A stretch of DNA of 5,936 bases from Flavobacteriaceae bacterium (lineage in GTDB: Bacteria; Bacteroidota; Bacteroidia; Flavobacteriales; Flavobacteriaceae): assembly GCA_013042255.1 (NCBI GenBank), contig JABDQK010000227.1:1-5936 (forward strand), in the 5' to 3' direction. The position numbers and the translations under genes are program-made. Below are positions 1-3,766 of this stretch, in pieces (position 1 is the first letter of the stretch; the number at the start of each line of letters is the position of its first letter). The notes beneath the pieces are model-generated. The model searched no databases. It worked only from the letters and a program-made list of their open reading frames with translations, and was not told where the DNA came from.

Positions 1-6
1 GCTTCC

Positions 7-14
7 TATATTTG
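7..14 (+). promoter_or_regulatory. Bacteroidota -7 promoter element of the tRNA-Ser gene
   Basis: TATATTTG matches the Bacteroidota sigma-factor -7 consensus TAnnTTTG at every fixed position. It ends 10 bases before the first base of the tRNA, which would put the transcription start a few bases ahead of the mature 5' end. The partner TTTG element near -33 would lie left of the window and cannot be checked. Confidence 0.6.
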
Positions 15-24
15 CAGCCGCTAA

Positions 25-109
25 GGAGGAATGGCAGAGTGGTCGAATGCGGCAGTCTTGAAAACTGTTGAGGGTCACACCTCCGGGGGTTCGAATCCCT
101 CTTCCTCCG
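25..109 (+). tRNA. tRNA-Ser, anticodon UGA
   Basis: A full class II cloverleaf can be folded. The acceptor stem GGAGGAA (25-31) pairs with TTCCTCC (102-108), with G109 as the discriminator base expected for serine. The anticodon stem GCAGT/ACTGT encloses the loop CTTGAAA, giving anticodon TGA at 59-61, which reads UCA and other UCN codons. A long variable arm (GAGG/CCTC, about 70-83) is the serine hallmark, and the T arm GGGGG-TTCGAAT-CCCTC is present with one G-T pair. The 3' CCA is not encoded (CAA follows G109), so it must be added enzymatically. An open reading frame runs through this gene from 31 but is an artefact. Confidence 0.97.
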
Positions 110-116
110 CAAAAGA

Positions 117-145
117 AAACCCGCAACAGATGTTGCGGGTTTTTT
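117..145 (+). terminator. Intrinsic terminator of tRNA-Ser
   Basis: CCCGCAACA (120-128) pairs perfectly with TGTTGCGGG (131-139) around a GA turn, and A-T pairs can extend the base. A run of six T follows at 140-145. It begins eight bases after the tRNA, so the tRNA is a single-gene transcript or the last gene of one. Confidence 0.9.
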
Positions 146-197
146 ATTCCCTGAAGCCTCTGAAGCTTGCTTCAGCAAGGCGAAAGGGAATAAAAAA
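140..197. repeat. Nested inverted repeat between two opposed terminators
   Basis: TTTTTTATTCCCT (140-152) is exactly complementary to AGGGAATAAAAAA (185-197), a 13-base perfect inverted repeat. Inside it CTGAAG (160-165) pairs with CTTCAG (170-175). The left arm is the T-run of the tRNA terminator and the right arm is the A-run that serves as T-run for the minus-strand terminator at 191-217. The region could therefore form a branched structure in either strand. It is non-coding as far as I can see. Confidence 0.7.
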
Positions 198-217
198 GCA
201 ACCAAGCGCAGCTTGGT
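191..217 (-). terminator. Intrinsic terminator of the PAP2 phosphatase gene
   Basis: Read on the minus strand, ACCAAGC and GCTTGGT (217-211 and 207-201) form a perfect 7-bp stem with a 3-base loop. A short spacer and six T (197-192) follow. It lies about 60 bases after the stop codon of the phosphatase gene, in the right orientation, so that gene and tRNA-Ser converge on back-to-back terminators. Confidence 0.7.
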
Positions 218-227
218 CAGGGTTTTT

Positions 228-271
228 ATGCTTGCCCCGGATTTCCTTTATAGGGATCAACGCAGTTAATC
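228..271. repeat. 44-base extragenic repeat, copy A
   Basis: This segment, ATGCTTGCCCCGG onward to GATCAACGCAGTTAATC, recurs in the same orientation at 1099-1141 with about four differences including a one-base gap. Copy A ends four bases before the stop codon of the PAP2 gene; copy B lies about 250 bases before that gene's start. Each copy ends a module of about 150 bases that begins with a hairpin containing GCAAC/GTTGC. The nature of the element is unknown. A decayed tRNA-associated coding sequence or a REP-like repeat are both possible. Confidence 0.75.
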
Positions 272-275
272 CTAT

Positions 276-848
276 CTAAAACTTATAAACTACTCCCAAA
301 CTATACGAGCCATTGCTACTCCTGAAGGTAAGATCAAAATGCTCTTCCATATAGGGTGTAGTAAATAAATAGGTGCTTCCAATTCCAACGATAGCCCCGG
401 CGACAACATCCCAGCCGTCATGCCTGTCGTTCAATCCTTCCAATCTGCTATAACCCACATAACAAGCCACTAAATAGGCAGGAATTCCATACTCCCATCC
501 GTAGCGCCTTTGTAGAAAAGAGGCGCCCTGAAAGGCAAAAGAAGTATGTCCGGAGGGAAAGGCATGGCCGTCAGTACGTCCTTCTGGACGGGGTTTATCA
601 ATGGCGTATTTTAAGATCCAGGTCGCGGTGAGATTGGCGCCAACCGATTTGCTCAATTGCCAAAATCCTTCTTTGTCGTTTTTAGCAATTATAGTGATCA
701 ATGAAACCGCAGTAGGAGCGTATTGTGCATAGTCGCCAAACCTTTCAACACTGGTTTCAACAGCTAATTCTTTTGGAGAATCATCTACTTGACAAAGTGC
801 TGAATTGACAAAGAAAACTAGAATTGACCCAATGAGCATTGATTTCAT
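276..848 (-). CDS. PAP2-superfamily phosphatase, secreted or membrane-associated
   Basis: A 190-residue protein of the type 2 phosphatidic acid phosphatase / vanadium haloperoxidase fold, which removes phosphate from lipid or other phosphomonoesters on the outer side of the inner membrane. The three signature motifs are present: K80-x6-R87-P88, P98-S-G-H101, and S134-R135 with H143-x3-D147. The gap between R135 and H143 is seven residues; the usual motif has five. I start it at ATG 846-848 rather than TTG 870-872, because the ATG gives a typical signal peptide (MKSM then a hydrophobic stretch, likely cleavage near ALC-Q at 17-20). Hydrophobic helices follow around 45-55, 120-132 and 148-162. 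The last 20 residues are strand-like and end in YKF, resembling an outer-membrane protein terminus. It is a single gene, with a terminator at 191-217. The substrate cannot be told from sequence. Confidence 0.9.
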   Translation of the reverse strand: MKSMLIGSILVFFVNSALCQVDDSPKELAVETSVERFGDYAQYAPTAVSLITIIAKNDKEGFWQLSKSVGANLTATWILKYAIDKPRPEGRTDGHAFPSGHTSFAFQGASFLQRRYGWEYGIPAYLVACYVGYSRLEGLNDRHDGWDVVAGAIVGIGSTYLFTTPYMEEHFDLTFRSSNGSYSLGVVYKF

Positions 849-995
849 ACCGAGAACAGTTTGGTTAGACAAAGGATTGAGATTGCATATGTTTTCAGTT
901 TACGCCAAAATTGAAATGCAAATAAATCCAGAGTATTTTTTTCTCGGATATCAGTATTATTATCAAGTTATTGTTATGAAGATAGTTAAAATAAT

Positions 996-1013
996 GCAAC
1001 GCGTCTGCGTTGC
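996..1013. other. Hairpin at the head of repeat module B
   Basis: GCAACGC (996-1002) pairs with GCGTTGC (1007-1013) around GTCT. It shares the GCAAC/GTTGCGG core with the tRNA terminator hairpin at 120-139. It sits at nearly the same distance (about 100 bases) from repeat copy B as that terminator does from copy A. No T-run follows on either strand, so it is probably not a working terminator. Confidence 0.5.
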
Positions 1014-1098
1014 GGTTCTTCATGGCAGGACCTCCCCACCCGGATACACGAGCGAAGTGAGTGAATCCCATTGCAGGGAAATTCTCTCTTTTATTCCA

Positions 1099-1141
1099 AT
1101 GCTTGTCCCGGATTTCCTATAAAGGATCAACGCAGTTAATC
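1099..1141. repeat. 44-base extragenic repeat, copy B
   Basis: Direct repeat of copy A (228-271) with CTTGTCCCGG in place of CTTGCCCCGG and small changes in the TTTATAGGG/TATAAAGG part; GATCAACGCAGTTAATC is identical. It lies in the intergenic region upstream of the PAP2 gene, so the gene is enclosed between the two copies. Confidence 0.75.
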
Positions 1142-1349
1142 TCCCGAACCACTTTTTATAGCATTCCTACTTCTTGAGATTTTTCTTGAAAGTGCTGTAC
1201 AATCGAAGTCGACATCTGTAATCAATCAACAGCTTGTCGAAACAGAAATTTCACGATTAGATAGTCAGATATTTTGAAAACGATTTTCGTTGTACAATCC
1301 ATATTGAAATCCTGATTGTATTGTGCAGTACTCTGGTTTAATTTATGAT
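1122..1349. repeat. Left flanking segment, diverged copy of 5560-5883
   Basis: Short matches occur in the same order and orientation as in the right flank of the lipoprotein operon. They are AAGGATCAAC (1122), CTTGAGATTTTTC (1173), AATCGA (1201), TCGAAAC (1237), GATATTTTGAAAA (1268), CAGT-ACTCT (1326) and AATTTAT (1340). The counterparts start at 5560, 5622, 5654, 5760, 5811, 5855 and 5870. Spacing differs by insertions, mainly about 70 extra bases on the right between AATCGA and TCGAAAC. Two 13-base matches in order between stretches of a few hundred bases are unlikely by chance, but both are AT-rich. Confidence 0.4.
1209..1240. other. Two-part hairpin, function unknown
   Basis: TCGACA (1209-1214) pairs with TGTCGA (1235-1240). 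After a small internal loop CTGT (1216-1219) pairs with ACAG (1229-1232) around a nine-base loop. No T-run follows on either strand, so it does not look like an intrinsic terminator. Confidence 0.35.
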
Positions 1350-1355
1350 TGGGGT

Positions 1356-1370
1356 GGGGTTAGGAACCCC
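1356..1370 (-). other. GC-rich hairpin downstream of the lipoprotein operon
   Basis: GGGGTT (1356-1361) pairs with AACCCC (1365-1370) around AGG. It is the strongest stem in the 3' region of the operon, about 150 bases past the last stop codon. It lacks a following T-run on the minus strand, so a role in ending the transcript or protecting its 3' end is only a possibility. Confidence 0.25.
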
Positions 1371-1521
1371 GGAAATTCTGGATTCATGAATTGGATGTCA
1401 GTTGGCAGTAAGCAGCCTCATGAGGCGAACAATCCGAACTGCAAAGAATGTACAGTGGACAATAGTCAATTTGATGAATACGATCAAAAGCTTACCTCTC
1501 AAAGGTCAGCAAAATGAATCC

Positions 1522-1566
1522 TTAATTAGGATCACAATTCGTAAAGTTAGGTTTAGGAAGCGTCCA
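1522..1566 (-). repeat. Conserved 3' gene end, copy 1 of 3
   Basis: These 45 bases (C-terminal cap and stop codon) are identical to 2883-2927 and match 3722-3766 at 40 of 45 positions, far closer than the solenoid repeats of the same genes. Here no start codon overlaps the stop: GGATTC follows the TAA instead of TG. Confidence 0.85.
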
Positions 1567-2883
1567 TTGTGGAGTGTTTATGCTAAACTCACTACAGTCT
1601 ACTACATTATTTACATTCCAGCTACTCAGATCTTGGTTAAATTGTGTTTCATAAAACATGCGGGCCATATCCACAACATTGCTTACGTCCCATGAACTGA
1701 TATCCTGATTGAACTGACTCAAGTAGAACATATCGGCCATGCCGGCAACGCCACTGACATTCCAGGAACTGATATCCTGATTAAAGGGTGTTTTATAGAA
1801 CATACCATACATTCTAGAAACACTACTTACATCCCAATTCCCTATAGGTTGGTTAAATGATGATTCGTAAAACATTGCATACATATTTGCAACTTTACCT
1901 ACATTCCACCTACTGATGTCATGGTTGAAAGGTGAGGAAGAAAACATCCCTTCCATACTAGTTACGTTACTAACGTCCCAATTCCCTATAGGACGGTTGA
2001 ATTGTGATCGTAAAAACACCCAATTCATAGAAGTAACTCCACTCACATTCCAGGAACTAATATCCTGGTCAAAAGGCGAATCAGTAAACATAAAACTAAT
2101 AGAAGTGACATTACTAACATCCCAGGAACTAATATCTTGATTAAAAGGTGTATTAATAAACATGTCGCTCATATCCGTCACATTGCTTACATCCCAGGAA
2201 CCAATATCTTGATTGAAAGGTGTGCCAATAAACATTCCCTTCGTATTTGTGACATTACTCACATCCCAGGAGCTAATGTCCTGATTAAATGGGGTTATAT
2301 AGAACATATAGGACATATCTAAAACATGGCTAACATCCCACGAACCAATGTCTTGATTGAATGTAGTTTCATAAAACATTGATTGCATGTCTGTGACATT
2401 GCTTACATCCCAATTCCCTAAAGGTTGATTGAAGGCGGATCCTCTAAACAACCCTTGCATATTAATAACGCTACTTACATCCCATGAGTTTATATTCTGA
2501 TTGAATGGTGATTTCTGCCCAAATCTTGAATCATGGAACATATAAGACATGTCCGTTACATTACTAACATCCCATGAGCCGATGTTCTGATTGAATGGTT
2601 TATTAAGGAAGAGCAAGCTCATATCGGTAACTTTGCTCGTACAAACCCGGGTTACATCTTCCCCATCCTCTACCATCCTTCGTAACATGACTTCGTCTAC
2701 AATAGTATATGTAGTACCGTTGATCTTAAAGGTATCCCCTACCTTTCCCGAAGGATCACATTTTATGGTTACACCATTCGGGTCCAGGTAGATGGGATTT
2801 ACTTCGTCATCCCTGGAACAGCTTAGGATCAGAGACATGGTCAGCAAGAAGGGAAGTATTTTGAGAAATAGCTTCATTGGCAT
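1522..2883 (-). CDS. DUF285/BspA-type repeat lipoprotein, 14 repeats
   Basis: A 453-residue predicted surface lipoprotein. The signal peptide ends in LILSC with lipidated Cys22, followed by SRDDE, an acidic stretch like the surface-export signal of Bacteroidota lipoproteins. Residues 32-91 form the N-terminal cap shared by all three paralogues (YLDPNGVTIKC, TYTIVDE, DVTRVCTSKVTDM) with Cys42 and Cys81. Residues 92-433 are 14 repeats of 24 residues (consensus FNQDISSWDVSNVTDM plus a variable MFxxxP part); the second repeat has a six-residue insertion (FGQKSP). Residues 434-453 are a conserved C-terminal cap ending PKPNFTNCDPN. Such proteins are parallel solenoids usually involved in binding or adhesion; the ligand here is unknown. 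Its ATG overlaps the previous gene's stop by one base, so it is the last gene of the operon. A second ATG two codons in is also possible. Confidence 0.9.
   Translation of the reverse strand: MPMKLFLKILPFLLTMSLILSCSRDDEVNPIYLDPNGVTIKCDPSGKVGDTFKINGTTYTIVDEVMLRRMVEDGEDVTRVCTSKVTDMSLLFLNKPFNQNIGSWDVSNVTDMSYMFHDSRFGQKSPFNQNINSWDVSSVINMQGLFRGSAFNQPLGNWDVSNVTDMQSMFYETTFNQDIGSWDVSHVLDMSYMFYITPFNQDISSWDVSNVTNTKGMFIGTPFNQDIGSWDVSNVTDMSDMFINTPFNQDISSWDVSNVTSISFMFTDSPFDQDISSWNVSGVTSMNWVFLRSQFNRPIGNWDVSNVTSMEGMFSSSPFNHDISRWNVGKVANMYAMFYESSFNQPIGNWDVSSVSRMYGMFYKTPFNQDISSWNVSGVAGMADMFYLSQFNQDISSWDVSNVVDMARMFYETQFNQDLSSWNVNNVVDCSEFSINTPQWTLPKPNFTNCDPN
1585..2610 (-). repeat. Coding tandem array, 14 units of 72 bases
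   Basis: DNA counterpart of residues 92-433 of the 453-residue lipoprotein. The unit is 72 bases (24 codons), imperfect, with one unit enlarged by 18 bases. On the plus strand each unit shows a recognisable core such as catcccaggaactgatatcc or the alternative cccaattccctatagg. It is a coding repeat and not a CRISPR: there are no constant repeats with unrelated spacers. Confidence 0.9.
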
Positions 2884-2885
2884 TA
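2881..2885 (-). promoter_or_regulatory. TAATG stop/start overlap, genes 2 and 3 of the operon
   Basis: The TAA of the 279-residue gene shares its last base with the ATG of the 453-residue gene. No purine-rich ribosome-binding site is visible ahead of it, so translation is probably coupled. The same arrangement and flanking bases occur at 3720-3724. Confidence 0.7.
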
Positions 2886-2927
2886 ATTAGGATCACAATT
2901 CGTAAAGTTAGGTTTAGGAAGCGTCCA
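2883..2927 (-). repeat. Conserved 3' gene end, copy 2 of 3
   Basis: Identical over 45 bases to 1522-1566. It encodes the C-terminal cap of the 279-residue protein and also supplies the ribosome reinitiation context for the next gene. Confidence 0.85.
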
Positions 2928-3722
2928 ATTTGGTGTGTTGTCGCTAAAAAGTTCACATTGGGTTACATTATTTACATTCCAGGAACTTATATCTTGATTA
3001 AATTGAGAATCCCTGAACATTTCATCCATATTATATACATTGCCAGTATCCCAGTCACTGATATCCTGATTAAATTTTGAATTTGAAAACATTCCATACA
3101 TATCTCTGACGCTGCTTACATCCCAGTCCTCAATGTTCTGATCGAAGGTAGAAAAACTAAACATCCCAAACATATTGGTCACATTGCTCACATCCCAGGT
3201 GCTGATGTCCTGGTTGAATTGAGTGAAACTAAACATCTGGTTCATATCCTCAACATGACTCACATCCCAGGCACTGATATCCTGGTTGAAAGGTGAAGCG
3301 GTGAACATACTACCCATATTGGTTACATTGGTTATATCCCAGGCGCTGATATCTTGATCGAAGAGAGAAGCCAAGAATAAAGTCTGCATATTAGTTACAT
3401 TACTTACATCCCAGGAGCTGATGTCCTGGTTGAATTCGGTGTTGAAAAACAAATCCTCCATATTGGTCACCTTGCTTGTGCAAACGGTAGTAACATCAGC
3501 ACCCTGTTCGACCATAAACCGAAGCATGGTTTCATCTACAACCGTGTAAGACACACCATTAACTTCATAAGTGTCGCCCACATTGGCCGATGGATCGCAT
3601 TTAATTGTGATGCCATTAGTATCAAGGTAGATAAGGGCTACTTCGTTTTCCGTGGAACAGCTTGGTACCAGAAATATGGTAAGCAAGAAGGGTAATATTT
3701 TATGAAATATCTTCATTGGCAT
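2883..3722 (-). CDS. DUF285/BspA-type repeat lipoprotein, 7 repeats
   Basis: A 279-residue predicted surface lipoprotein, the middle and shortest gene of the operon. The signal peptide ends in LVPSC (Cys22) followed by STENE. The N-terminal cap (32-91) has the Cys42/Cys81 pair and the motifs YLDTNGITIKCDP and TVVDETMLR. Residues 92-259 are exactly seven 24-residue DUF285 repeats, all of the QDIS or near type and none of the PIGNW type found in its neighbours. The C-terminal cap (260-279) ends PKPNFTNCDPN. It is 174 residues shorter than the 453-residue paralogue: seven repeats plus the six-residue insertion account for the difference exactly. It overlaps both neighbours by one base. A recent common origin with the 453-residue gene is likely, since the signal peptides and both gene ends are nearly the same. 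The ligand is unknown. Confidence 0.9.
   Translation of the reverse strand: MPMKIFHKILPFLLTIFLVPSCSTENEVALIYLDTNGITIKCDPSANVGDTYEVNGVSYTVVDETMLRFMVEQGADVTTVCTSKVTNMEDLFFNTEFNQDISSWDVSNVTNMQTLFLASLFDQDISAWDITNVTNMGSMFTASPFNQDISAWDVSHVEDMNQMFSFTQFNQDISTWDVSNVTNMFGMFSFSTFDQNIEDWDVSSVRDMYGMFSNSKFNQDISDWDTGNVYNMDEMFRDSQFNQDISSWNVNNVTQCELFSDNTPNWTLPKPNFTNCDPN
2946..3449 (-). repeat. Coding tandem array, 7 units of 72 bases
   Basis: DNA counterpart of residues 92-259 of the 279-residue lipoprotein: seven units of exactly 72 bases with no insertions. Confidence 0.9.
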
Positions 3723-3724
3723 TA
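3720..3724 (-). promoter_or_regulatory. TAATG stop/start overlap, genes 1 and 2 of the operon
   Basis: The TAA of the 605-residue gene and the ATG of the 279-residue gene overlap by one base, as at 2881-2885. The following codons (ATG CCA ATG AAG) are also the same, so the junction itself appears to have been duplicated together with the gene. Confidence 0.7.
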
Positions 3725-3766
3725 ATTCGGATCACAATTCGTAAAGTTTGGTTTAGGGAGTATCCA
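3722..3766 (-). repeat. Conserved 3' gene end, copy 3 of 3
   Basis: Matches 1522-1566 and 2883-2927 at 40 of 45 positions. It is the most diverged copy, in line with the greater divergence of the whole 605-residue gene. Confidence 0.8.

Larger units (their letters stand above)
849..1521. other. Long intergenic region without a convincing gene
   Basis: This stretch separates the PAP2 gene from the end of the lipoprotein operon, both read leftwards. It contains the PAP2 upstream region (849-995), a hairpin at 996-1013, repeat copy B at 1099-1141, a segment resembling the right edge of the window (1122-1349), hairpins at 1209-1240 and 1356-1370, and a 64-codon frame at 1323-1517 that I do not accept as a gene. 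On the minus strand no perfect TAnnTTTG element is found before the PAP2 gene; the nearest approach is TTTATTTG, about 75 bases upstream of its ATG. Confidence 0.6.

Noticed and set aside
25..275. Integrated element using tRNA-Ser as attachment site
   Set aside because: No second copy of the tRNA 3' end and no integrase gene is present in the window.
31..279. Open frame of 82 codons starting inside the tRNA
   Set aside because: It runs through the tRNA-Ser, its terminator and the inverted repeats, so it is an artefact.
846..872. TTG at 870-872 as start of the PAP2 phosphatase
   Set aside because: It adds eight residues before a standard signal peptide that begins at the ATG at 846-848; the ATG is the better start.
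805..1122. Plus-strand open frame of 105 codons overlapping the PAP2 start and repeat copy B
   Set aside because: It lies partly antisense to the signal-peptide region of a well supported gene and continues through extragenic repeat sequence. No family is recognisable.
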